A model generated the notes under the pieces. That model was not told where the DNA came from. It ran no database searches and worked only from the letters and a program-made list of their open reading frames with translations. A program made the translations under genes and the position numbers. Of a stretch of 64,000 nt of DNA, positions 22,747-33,347 are shown in pieces (position 1 is the first letter of the stretch; each line of letters starts with the position of its first letter). Source of the stretch: Eudorina sp. 2006-703-Eu-15 (Eukaryota; Chlorophyta; Chlorophyceae; Chlamydomonadales; Volvocaceae); assembly GCA_003117195.1 (NCBI GenBank), contig BDSI01000037.1, forward strand, positions 815,501 to 879,500. The letters are read 5' to 3'.

Positions 22747-25700
22747 ATGGAAAGCGAACTTCAAGTTCTAGCGGCCCTGGTTGGCCCTGACGTTGTCGCG
22801 TCTCTTACTGCGCAAGAGCTGGAAGGTCTAAGGGCGGGCGGCTGGCTTGCGTTGGACGCCATTAAATTTGCGACGGAGAAGGACCTGATTGAAGTTGGTG
22901 TAAGGCGAGGGATTGCGCGCGTTATTTCGCGGAGGCTTTCGGGTGAGAAAACCAGCTTTTTGCAGATCGCTTGTTATTGATGACGCGGTGACATTGACCA
23001 TAACAGCTTCTAGCCATGCGTTTTACAAATCCAATGCCGCCTTGGACGGCCAAGCCTGTACACGAGGAAACCCGTTCAGCGCTTGACGCGATGCAGGCAC
23101 TGCCTTCACCGTATGAGCTGCAATACTGAGTTTGGGCTTGCCTGAGGCTTTGCATCGTATGTTCTCAGCGATTGCGGCGCCGGAATGTTGCTGGTTGCTC
23201 TCCTTCGCCCCCGGTCCAAGCACAACTCTCCCGCCATGGTGCTCTGTCTCGGTCCATGCCACCGTCTCGAACCTGAAGCACAACTCTCCCGGCATGGTGC
23301 TCTGTCGTCTTATGACGAGAACCTTCACGAAATTCCTGTGAAGCAGTTGCTGGGAACTCAAGGACTGAGTGAAAAGTGGCCTCTGAGCGCCCGAAACCCC
23401 CTTTTCGGCCTCTTTGTTCGTTGAGAGACGCCGCAACCGATCTCTGTGTACGTGCTTCCCCTGCAGGCGCGGCGGCTGGTGCTGGTCCGAGCAGCGCCGC
23501 AGCTGCTGGTGAGCTCCAGTCAAGTATGTAACCTGCGTTACCCTGCTTTGGTCTTCGCTACTTTAGGGGCAAGTGTCTGGGGCAGAGGAGATTTCCTTGT
23601 GCAACACGCACGGCATACGGTAGGCCGAACATCAAATTTGATGTTTCCCCATCGCACCCCACCCCACCCCACCCGCACGCCAGACAGCATTCAGTGGGGT
23701 TACTGGTGTGGTGCGACGGCGTGGGGGACCTGTCGGGTTGTGCCGGGTGCTACTCTTGGGAACTGGATGTATATGGACGGGGCTCATATGGTTTCACTAA
23801 GCACTATGTATGGGGGCCTCCGACCTCTCCTCCTGTCATGGATGAAAGTTGTTTGAGGCTCAACGAGATGTATGTTCAGGTCGGTGAATGTGCTTCCCAT
23901 GCAGGCGCGGCGGCTGGCGCTGGTCCGAGCAGCACGAGTAAGATGGGTTTGAGTATGTAAGCTGCGGGGGCCCTGCTTGGGCGTCGGCTAACGAGCTGGT
24001 CGCGATGGGATTATTGTGGTCTCGGGGGACTTGCAGGTCGCCGTGCTGCTGACTTGCTGCACTTGTGTGGGACCTGCTGATTCCGAACACGTTGCAAATA
24101 GGCCTGGGTGTCGTACAGATGGGCGGGGATGGCTGTGATGAGTGCTGTTACACGCGTTTGGGCATTGGGTGTATGTGGCTGGCCGCTGCGTTGGTGACAG
24201 ACCTCACGTGGGTTCTTTGGGCGCATTACGCCTTGGAAAACTGTTTATTACTCGGTTATCGAGCTCTGCAACGCATGGTGGGCTGACTTGATGTACTGCA
24301 GGGCGCGTCCTCAAGAAGGCCAAGTTCGACGAGGGGCTCACCCGAGTACTCTTGGAAAAAACAAGGCTTGGCAAGGGTCAGTCACGGCTGTCGGGTCCCT
24401 TGCACAAACGTCGGGCATCTACCTGTGAATAAGAGTGTCGCCGCTTATGACGTAATATGAGCACAGGGCTGAAGGTGCATCGCCATGAACGTTGTGCAAA
24501 TCCGCAGTGTTGCAAATCCGCAGCGTGAAAGAGGACTGAAAAAGGACGTCATGCGGGTTGGGGAGCACCAGCTGTCCAGTCGCCGTGGTTGGCGGGTTGA
24601 GACCAATGGAAATCAGCTTGCAATCACCCAATCACCTGCTCTCCTCCCGCCGACAGGTACGTGTGGAAACCGGACGACAGTCACGATCTTGAAGACAAGC
24701 TCAGAAAGGCCGCATACTTTGGCTACCTGCCCAAGGCCTGTCCACCCGCCGTCATCCCCGCGGACCTGGTGGCGCCCGAGTTCAGCCCCCTCGTGCGCGC
24801 GGCACTGCAGTGCGCTGGTCCGCCCGACCTGATGCGTGAGGATCCCGTCGAGTTTGCGCGGCTGTACAACGCCGGACGAAGTCTTTTAGCTCTGACCAGC
24901 GGCCTCTATCAAAAAGAGGTACAACTACAAGATTCATTCCTGCTATGGCATCACAAGGAGCTGAGAATCGAAGGCATGACGAGGCCGGAGTCAACGCAGT
25001 CTGCAATCCGTGAAGGCAAAACAGGCAAGCTCACTGCCTGCAATGGGCAGTATGTCGTCGCCCTGCTCGAATGCAAGTTGGGTGGCGGTGGGGCGCCCGT
25101 CATGCAGGCGCTGCGTTATTACCAGCAGGTGAGGGTTCGTTGGCATTCTGGCACTGTTGCAGCACACAGCATGTGCTTTGGGGGGCTGCGGTTGGACCTG
25201 AGACCCTGGCGTGTTGGCCAAAGCAGCTGTGCTCTTCCTCGGGCAAATTACTGAAGCAACGAACGTTGTCCTTTTTGTCCTTCCTTCTATCTGCATGTGG
25301 GATGGTGCCGTTGCAGCACTACGATGATGGCAAGTTCTGGGCGACATCAGTGAAAGCGCAGGTGGGTTGAGGCAGTGATGCAGCGCAGCCGGGGTTGCTC
25401 GTTCGTGTGGCGTGTGTATGTGTGCAGTTGCAGTCCACCAAACGCCGCAAGTTACCTTGGTCCTTGACGACTCTGGTCGACCGCCCTCTAGGCTGACCTG
25501 CTGCCAGCGCTGGTGCTGCTGCTGGATGGGCCACATTTCAGCATTCACGGGGTCTGGACGATCTACCAGAACAGGGTGGGCTACGTGCCCCTCTTGGAGG
25601 TGAGTAGAGGTGGGATATTGGACAGCAGTAACAATTCCCAACGAGGGTCAGTCAGAATAAATGTCATGAACCGGCGCATTCATCTTGAGCTCCAAGTGGG

Positions 25701-27179
25701 CCATTTTTGGTAAGCAGAACTGGCGATGCGGGATGAACCGATAGTCGAGTTAAGGTGCCAAACTGTGCGCTAACCTAATCCTGAAGGATTGAGGAGGTAG
25801 TGAGCACAGGACCAGGACATTGGGGAATCAGGGCTGAAGAAATATTGTTACCACTTGTTTACCTCTAGCCGCCGCCGCACTTTCAATTGTCGTTGTGTGA
25901 TGCTCTGCAACTGCACTATCATTGCCCTCAGCTTAACCTGGCGAACGACCTCGGCAACGCGGATATGCTGGGGCTTGTGGCGAAGCTGGACGCGTACCGG
26001 CAGACCTTGGGGCAGCTGTTTGCGAGGTACAACCAGCTGGATGCAACGCCCGCAGATTCGGAGGACATCGCACGTCGGGCCAGGCTGCGGCAGGCGGCGT
26101 GTGTTACCCCGACCCAGACGCAGTTGCCATGCACGCTGCCGTACAGTTTGCTCGAGGAGGGCCTGGGCTTGGACGACATACGTTACCGGGGCTACGGTCT
26201 GATGTACAGCGCGACCATGACGGCCCCAGACGGCAAACACACGGCGGGCGACCGGGTCCCGGTGGCCATCAAGTTCGTCAAGGGGCCGTACGGGGAGCAG
26301 GTGCGACCGTTGGGTTCGGCAGGGTGGTGAAAGAAACTGTTTTCTGATTACCCATGGGTTCTTAAGCGTACGCTTAGCTACTGTCTCGCCTGTGAACTCT
26401 TGGGCCGCCTGTCAACTTGCCCGTACCTTAATTTTGCCGTACGGATGCAGGTGCACCGGGCCTGGTTCGATGCCGGTCTGGCGCCCAAGCTGTTCCATGT
26501 ACGGCAGGTGGGCTCCGTAACCATAGTCGTAATGGAGGAGCTGCGTGCGGAGGACGGCTGGAAGATGTTGAGTTCGCTGATGAACGAGAGGCCGCCGCGG
26601 GAGGAGGTCGCCCGGGTGCAGGCGGTGGTGGAGGCGGCGCTGCTGAACGCGCACCAGGTGGCGCTGGAGGGTGGCAAGAAGGGAGCTCACGGGGACGTGC
26701 GCTGCCCGAACATCTTTGTGCGCAAAACGTCTCAGGACGAGTCGCTGGTCGTCAAGTTTATCGACTTCGACTGGCAAGTGGTTTATCCGGCCGGGCATGG
26801 TCGAGGAGGTTTGCTGTTCGTAAACAGTCATTCGTACATAGTGTAATGTATGGTTTGTGGCATATGGGCCCGACGATGGATGAGCCCGACTTGCCCCAGA
26901 GAAAGTGGAGTGCACGGTATTGCATCGTCCAGGCCCTCAGCCGCCATTCATTTGCCCTTCTTCGTGGATTGTGGTTAGTTACATTTACCCGCGTTCTGCA
27001 CATCGCACAACTACCCGAATCTTCCCCTTGACCCCAGGGCGGGAATTGACGGCGAGGCCACCTACCCGCCAGAGCCGCTGTCGACTGAAGTGCGATGGCA
27101 CGTCGATGTGCGGCCTGGTGGCCCGATCCGGCAGGAGCACGACACGCACTTGCTGAACTACGACGTGTGGCGCTCTTAG
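22747..27179 (+). CDS. Copy B: Crinkler-type REase-like/kinase fusion protein
   Basis: A 13-exon model keeps phase throughout and gives 746 residues: 22747-22942, 23014-23110, 23169-23368, 23467-23508, 23905-23937, 24037-24064, 24302-24424, 24657-25128, 25317-25361, 25492-25599, 25869-26300, 26451-26773, 27038-27179. Order of domains: a helical SAM-like header (GPDVVASLTAQELEGL), a linker with two tiny Ala/Gly exons, a nuclease-like domain (YVVALLECKLGGG, then LLPALVLLLDGPHFSIHGVW), then a kinase with VPVAIKFVKG (ATP Lys), AWFDAGLAPKLF, HGDVRCPNIFV and FIDFDWAGIDGEATYPPE. The last intron is GC-AG (GCAAGT at 26774). In CRN/CR effectors this pairing is taken to act on DNA and by phosphorylation in the nucleus; here that is inference. 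The Asp expected before ECK is absent (GKTGKL), so the nuclease may be dead. The in-frame TGA near 23422 falls inside an intron of this model. Confidence 0.72.
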
Positions 27180-29775
27180 CAGGTAGCCGGATGCCTGCAA
27201 GCCGTACATGTCTGTTTGGGAGGGCCCCCAGCAATGCGCCGTTCAGGGATTTCGTGACGGTTAGCACTACCACACAGCATGCGGTGGGTTGAGGAATGCG
27301 AGGAATGTGAATTCTTTGCAGGCATGAGGGTTCGGGACAGTGCAGCCTCGCCCTGGTCTACTGTGGGCGGTGACGGAGGTGAAGCTGCCGGTCGTCTGCC
27401 GTGACCATGCAGTCTGACGGGGGCGCCATGCTCTGTGGCCACGGCGCTTGTGGCCACTGAGCCGCGCGCAGGCGGTGGCGCCGGCATGGTCGGTCCGGGA
27501 TAGCAAGGCGACTGCTTCGCGGCAACGCAGTGAGGATGTTGGGCGCTGTGGAGGATAGCATAGTTCGCGTTCTTCGTAGACGAAGAGCCTGGACCTACCC
27601 CAGTGCCCCCACGTTAATGGGAAGTAGTTATCAACGCAGACACGATGGCAGGCACGGTCTGGAGGAGAGACATTGACTTGGATTTCGACTAACGGTGACG
27701 CCCGCAGTCATTGCACGTTGATGAAGCGGCGCAGGGAGGGCCGTCGATCGCGTGTATTGGGGGATGGGACTTGCATTGGGAATGGGGTTTGGGGGAGTCT
27801 TCCCGGAACACGGTTTGTGATAAATGCCGGAGGGCAACGGGCAACATGCCGGAGTGCGGACCGAGGGTACGGTGTGTGATGGCCAGGTGGGTGTAGGAGG
27901 GGTAGTGACCGCAGTTGTTCCCGGGCCGCCCATCAGCCGTGTTTTCGCGTTTTCGCTGCCTCGATTGACATACGGAGGGGGGTGGAGGTGGGGGATCCAG
28001 CGCTTGTCCTGCATCGAAGCCGCCGATTGGGATGGGAGGCGACGAGGCCAAGAGCTGCGAGGCAACATAACCAGCTACGCTCCTAGGGATGTGTGCGAGC
28101 GCGGGTTGTACAACACGTGGGCCGGACGGAACCGCCGGCGATTCCCTCGCTCCAGGATGGGTTATCGCTACCGGTGTATGCGGCACGTGGTCGCGCTCAT
28201 AGCACTCCATCGTACGGAACAGGGTAGCGAGGTCCGAAAGCGCCCCGCAGCCTCTGCGCGCGACTTGACGTACAGCACCGCTCTGCACCGCTTCTAACCG
28301 CACCCGCATGCAACGCGCGGTCGGGGGGCTGGGATGTGGGCGGTGGGCCCCTGCTGCATGCCCCGTGCTGTACGAAGGGGGGCCAGAGGGGTTGTCAGGA
28401 GGGCGCGGGCTGTCCACGGGAGGGCGCTGTTCACCTGGGTGGGTCAGGGCGGCTGTCGGGTCCAACGCGTGCCGGGGGCCGGGCTTCGTGTGGCGGGGCC
28501 TCAATGATCCACCCGTGAGCACGTGGGTCGTGCAGTGCGCTGTTGTTGTTGTTGTCGACCTTTTGTCGACCAGGTGTGTTGTATACTGCGTACAACAAAT
28601 CCTGCCTGTAGTGCACGTGCACGTACTAAGTCCTACAAGGTGGTTCGCGGCGTTGTTGGTGCGAGGCTGTCGGATTCTCTACACGGCACTTCGTTAAATG
28701 AGTGGAGGCTGGAGGGAGGACGCTTGGTTATGCGGCAGCCGTTGTCCGGCAGTGACGAATGGGAGGTTAGGGCACGTCTAGTCGGGGAGGGGATGAGCGG
28801 CTGGTGGGTCGGAGGTGTGCTGGAGATATTCCCTCGGCCCGGCAAGGGGCTGCAAACTGCACAGGACGGCGCACAAGGCGCATGCAGATGCAGTGTTGGC
28901 GATACCAGAACATGCGCCGGTAACCGAGCACATATCGATGCAGGTTGTGAAGTAGAAAAGTTGCTACTCGTAGTCTACTGCGTGTCATAATGCAATTGTG
29001 CCAAGCCCCGAGCCCGAAACGTGTCTCATATCGGGAAAATGCTAAGCGAAGACACACGTTTTTGTACAAGACGGTCCAGACCATCCAAGAGGCGAACCGA
29101 CGAGCTGGAAACAAGGACATATAAAAAAGGTAAGGTTTATGACTATGATATATTAGTCTTAGCTGCGCCGAAAGGGTGCCCGGGTGCGCAAGTTGTGCTT
29201 TGCTTTCGTTGGAAAACGACCAACGTCGGATAATAGTAGTATGTGTTGCGCCCAGTAGAATGTGTTGCATAGTCGTAGTTAGTGACCTTTGTGACAGGGG
29301 CCGTAAACCCTGACACACTGGCTGAGAAGAAATGTTTAGAACCCACGACACCGACCATCACGGAAATGTACTGAAGATGACCCAGCTCGAAACGGCCGTG
29401 AAGAACCACAAACTGTATGTGCAATCGGGGGGGGGGGGTAGAAAGCAGAATAACTGAGCATATCCTGACTTACTTTGTACTAATTAAGGCCTTTAATAAT
29501 ATTAAAAAAGTACTTGGATTGGCTCAGGGAATAATACGTACGGCTTCTCCAAAGTTTGGCGTACGGCAGCGGTCGGTCGGTCGGGGTCGGGGGCCTGGGA
29601 GGTTTCGGAGGACCCTTCTGAAACTTCTTCCATGTTGCGAGTTTTGAGCTGAAAATTAGATGAAACGATTCCTCTCATTGAGCTCTTTCATTTGCGCTAC
29701 TCAGACAAGTCATAGACTTAATGCGTCGGTCACCTACCTGAGGCATCCCTATGGCGATAGCCCATCCCCGCAAAG
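27180..29775. other. 3' flank of copy B and long intergenic region
   Basis: 27180-27753 is homologous to 37822-38391 after copy C. Beyond that no protein-like frame was found on either strand. A stretch at about 29245-29310 (GTTGCATAGTC, GTGACAGGGG) resembles words inside the MITE at 38393-38606 and may be an old relative. Confidence 0.45.
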
Positions 29776-30360
29776 ATGAATGCTGACGAGCCCCAGCTGC
29801 GCAAACGAGATCGTGACAATATAGAAGACAAAAATAATGCATCTGGAAGTGCCGCAAAGACTACTCAACTAGTTCCATGTCGGGAGGGCTGCGGCAAGTG
29901 TCTTCCTGCGAACACCCCTTCTCACAAAGTGGGCCGCGCACTTCAACAGCATAGATTGCAAGCAGAAAAGGTCGCTACAGCAGGACCGCGTCCAGGCGAA
30001 ACGCTTTTTCGCTAGGCCGCCAGCCAGGGAACCAGCCGGAGCGTGGTAAAGAAGGCCAAGCAAGGGTCTCATCAGCCCGCACCCGGCCGGATAGCCGAGC
30101 TCAAACGCGGGGCCAATGTTCTGGGGGAGGCCGCTTCAAAGTTTTGGGCAAAGCTGGTTGGGGGTGACGGCAGTGCCAATGCCACCGAGCCGGGTGCTGA
30201 GCCCGCCAACGAGCCGGCCGCTGGGCCAGCTGCACAGCCCGATTCTGGGGCAGATGAGCTGCATGGTCAAGCCAGGGGAAGGCGTGGCAGGGGTAGCCGA
30301 GGCAGGGTCCGCGGCGGGCGTGGGAGCCGTGGGGGCCGGGCCAGGGTTCACGGCGTGTAG
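29776..30360 (+). CDS. Hypothetical protein with Arg/Gly-rich tail
   Basis: An ATG at 29776 opens a frame with a Cys/His cluster (CREGCGKC, then His residues about 8 apart), ending at TAG 30013. A second frame, about 30019-30360, ends in a GRRGRGSRGRVRGGRGSRGG tail. A 45-nt intron (GTCGCT...CGCTAG) would join them in phase, but that is short. RGG-type tails bind RNA or nucleic acids in known proteins; nothing else is recognisable. It could be part of a mobile element. Confidence 0.25.
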
Positions 30361-31176
30361 AAGCGCACGCTGACTTCGGAGAGGCAAGGTTCCCAGGCCC
30401 TGCCCGGACATCAAGGCGTTTTGCTTCAACGGTACTCTGAACGCATTCCCAATGAACGAGATTCCGGCCCTGGTCGGGCCAAGACTTCGCTTTTGTGGGG
30501 TTGGGGTTAAGGGCGACGTACAGACACTTAACTTGGCCTCTGTGCACTGCGCAACGGTCACGCCATGGCCACGCCGATGAAGTATTTAATGCGGCGCGGA
30601 AAACCTGCGAGAACGTGCGTTTATTGCCCGCCTCCGGATAGGATGGGCCGAGGGGGTGTGGCGCCACTGACGACAAGTTGCGATGCGTGCGTTCGCTCCT
30701 ATATTAATTGGAATAAATAGAAAATGCATAAAGGAGCCAACAGGCGTTTTTCCTGTTCGATTTGGTGAAGATTTGAGGATGTACGGCAGACTTCTGCTCC
30801 GGAACCGTACGGCAGGGTCGGTCGGTCGATTTGGGGGGTCCAAAAACAACTTCATAGGATGTGTTCAGGAAATAACTTCCCTACCCCCCCCCCCCCTGGT
30901 GCAATGTTCTTTTATGTAGAACGGAAAACAAGGCATGCGAGCAACGAACATTCACTGCACTTTCATAGTCCTGTTGTACTTATCCACTTTGCGACGTTAC
31001 AATCATGTGTGTATACCTTGTATTGTAATTTGGTTCAATTTGGTGGTGAGTTTCTGAAGCTGATTCTGTGTCCACTTATTTAGTAGTCGTGCCTGACCTC
31101 TGGTGCAGTGGACATAGAGTGACAGGGTGAGCTGAGTATTGATGCAGAAGAATAAATGCAAGATTTCATACCCGGC
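30361..31176. other. Intergenic, no gene recognised
   Basis: Contains GTACGGCAG-GGTCGGTCGGTC at about 30789-30830, which also occurs in the same orientation at about 29560-29585, and a C14 run near 30885. No coding signal. Confidence 0.4.
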
Positions 31177-32133
31177 TTAGGGCCCGTTTACATATGGCCA
31201 GCATAAAACTTTAATACGGAAGTCAGTCGTAAATCAAAATCTACCACAAAGTACTTTTCGACTGGCAAAGTGTTTACATTACATTTTTGGCGCATTTCTT
31301 TCATTGAATAAGTTGTGATCTGGGTCGCTTTGCAGAAGGTGAATAGTCACAGAACAGTGAAGGTTCTCCTCAAGCATAACTATTCCTTTTCAGAACCCGA
31401 ACACTAAGAATATGAACATCAATCCTACTATGTTGCTTATTGCCGCGTTCTGGCATCATTACCAACGACGGCGAGCTCTGCGGCGAATGGTCTTCATGAA
31501 CATGGCATTCTGCTGCTTTGCCATTACAATGTTAACAACACCCATCACAGCGGCATTCGAATCTAAGGCCTGCTCAGCGACAGCTTGCAAGTTCTGGCTA
31601 AGAAGGCCATGCAGGTTGGCATCCGCGGGATCCTCGGCGGCAAGGTAACCGAGTTCCTCTTCCGGATATTCTTCATTATCGCTCATTTCGGCCGCGGAAA
31701 AGTACCTATTGTAACCATAAATTATGATGTACCGAGTTCAGGCAAAGTAAAGTATGTCGCTTTAATGAACAGTTTGGGTTGGCTACCTCATACGGCTCGT
31801 ATGTTGTCAGCTGGAAAGCACATTTTGTATTAGTATGAAGACTTTTTGCAAGTTTCCATCCCCCGTCAGATGGAACCTTGCAAAAAGACAATTCAGCAGA
31901 AAAGTGCTTTTTGTACGATATGTAAACACCACTTAAAAAGTGATTTCCAGTTAAATACCTTACAGTCTGAAGGACTTTTCCGCATATGTAAACGGGCCCT
32001 TATGGAATCTTGCAGTAATGTTTTTTCGAACCTTTAAGTACGGAATTCTTTTCGGTCTCATATGTAAACGCTATTCCTGGCAAAAATGTTTTACGATCCG
32101 GAGCATTTTCAGGCATATGTAAACGGCCCCTAA
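31177..32133. mobile_element. PIF/Harbinger-like non-autonomous DNA transposon
   Basis: Left end TTAGGGCCCGTTTACATATG and right end CATATGTAAACGGCCCCTAA form terminal inverted repeats of about 20 bp with one change. The same ATATGTAAAC word recurs subterminally at about 31918, 31983 and 32059. The flanks allow a TA duplication or an imperfect 3-bp TTA/TAA; I cannot choose. A minus-strand frame (31686-31459) ends in KTIRRRARRRW, which recalls the basic start of Harbinger transposases, but no catalytic domain follows. The interior is much more AT-rich than the neighbourhood. Confidence 0.65.
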
Positions 32134-32185
32134 ACTGACACAATCACACAATCACACATCAATACTATCCCGTCTAGGTCCCGCT
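32131..32185. repeat. 55-bp direct repeat, left copy
   Basis: Matches 33273-33327 with one mismatch (TAAACTGAC(A/G)CAATCACAC...). It abuts the right end of the Harbinger-like element. Confidence 0.92.
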
Positions 32186-33258
32186 CGCGCAAAAAAAGAA
32201 AGTGGCCCGCTGCGTACGGAACCCCCGACTAGGGAAGTCCATTGTGCGATGGAGGCCTTCTCACAAAGAGACATGTACACGAATGAATAGAGCGCATCAA
32301 AGCCTGTCAGTCGGTGCTTGCGCGCAAAAAAATGGACAAGAGATGAAGAAGAACATGTGCTCGAGGCGTGGGCCGCTGAGCTGCGCCACTTTGCATATGC
32401 TCTCCAGGCGGAAATGCTTCAGGCACCATTGTTTGAGATATTCCACATAGACAAACTAGGAAATCGTGCATTGGGCTGTTGTTCCGGACAAGACCCATCC
32501 ATGAACCTCGCAACTGTGGCCCGCATTCGTTACTGCCTCGCAATACCGACTGCATATAGCAATCCGAACGGTGCTCCGCGAATGAATGAATTGGTACATG
32601 GCGCATTTTGGCCACCGTGCGCGTTCTTGTACACTACGCCTCTCTTCCAGCGACTCCTCGCTCGACGCAGGCGCAGGACTTCAGGCGCTCCAGCACCAAC
32701 CTCCTAATCTGCCGTTCCCAGCATCTACAACTGCGTGCTGTTCACTGATGACTTCTGTCGTTCTTCATGGGGGTGCGCCTGTTCTGTGCAACAGTCCTTA
32801 CGACTTCCTGTTTCATGCTGACTTCACCACGCCGCGACACAAATCCGCGTTGCATGCTCGTCCCTATTGTTTTTCTTCCTTCCAGCGAGGTCATTTATTC
32901 AAAGACATCAACGTCCATTCCACGGCTTGACCTGTGGCACCATGCTCTGGGACGACCTCTGATGGGGCAACCTTGCAAACCTACTGCTTCAGCTCTTGCC
33001 ATTCAACCCTTGTACCTTCTACCTCTGCATTCCTTCCTGTCCGCGACCACTCTCTCCCTTTTTGCGATTTCGTCGGGAACAACACCCTGAACATCAGCAA
33101 ACAAAGTCCTTTCCAGGGCGCTGACATATTTTATAGAATGTTATAAGAACCTCTTCTCGGGCATCGCACCAGTCGGCTCTGACAGCGCTGCTGCAGCAAC
33201 CGCGGTCATGCTTTATATGACTCGTACACGACCCTGACCAGCCAGTTTTGTCACCTAT
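32186..33258. other. 1.1-kb segment between 55-bp direct repeats
   Basis: Contains a short frame with KKWTRDEEEHVLEAW (about 32324-32370), which recalls a Myb/SANT helix as found in Harbinger partner proteins. It has stops soon after, and the rest is unrecognised. Possibly the remains of an autonomous element. Confidence 0.3.
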
Positions 33259-33272
33259 GCAACGCAAACTAC

Positions 33273-33327
33273 TAAACTGACGCAATCACACAATCACACA
33301 TCAATACTATCCCGTCTAGGTCCCGCT
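33273..33327. repeat. 55-bp direct repeat, right copy (5' leader of copy C)
   Basis: Lies 20 bp upstream of the ATG at 33348 and matches 32131-32185. Confidence 0.92.
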
Positions 33328-33347
33328 AGACGTGGCTCTGCGCCACG

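Noticed and set aside
23400..23430. Stop codon (CGT TGA) suggesting copy B is a pseudogene
   Set aside because: In the phase-consistent model this base lies in the intron 23369-23466, so it does not affect the protein.
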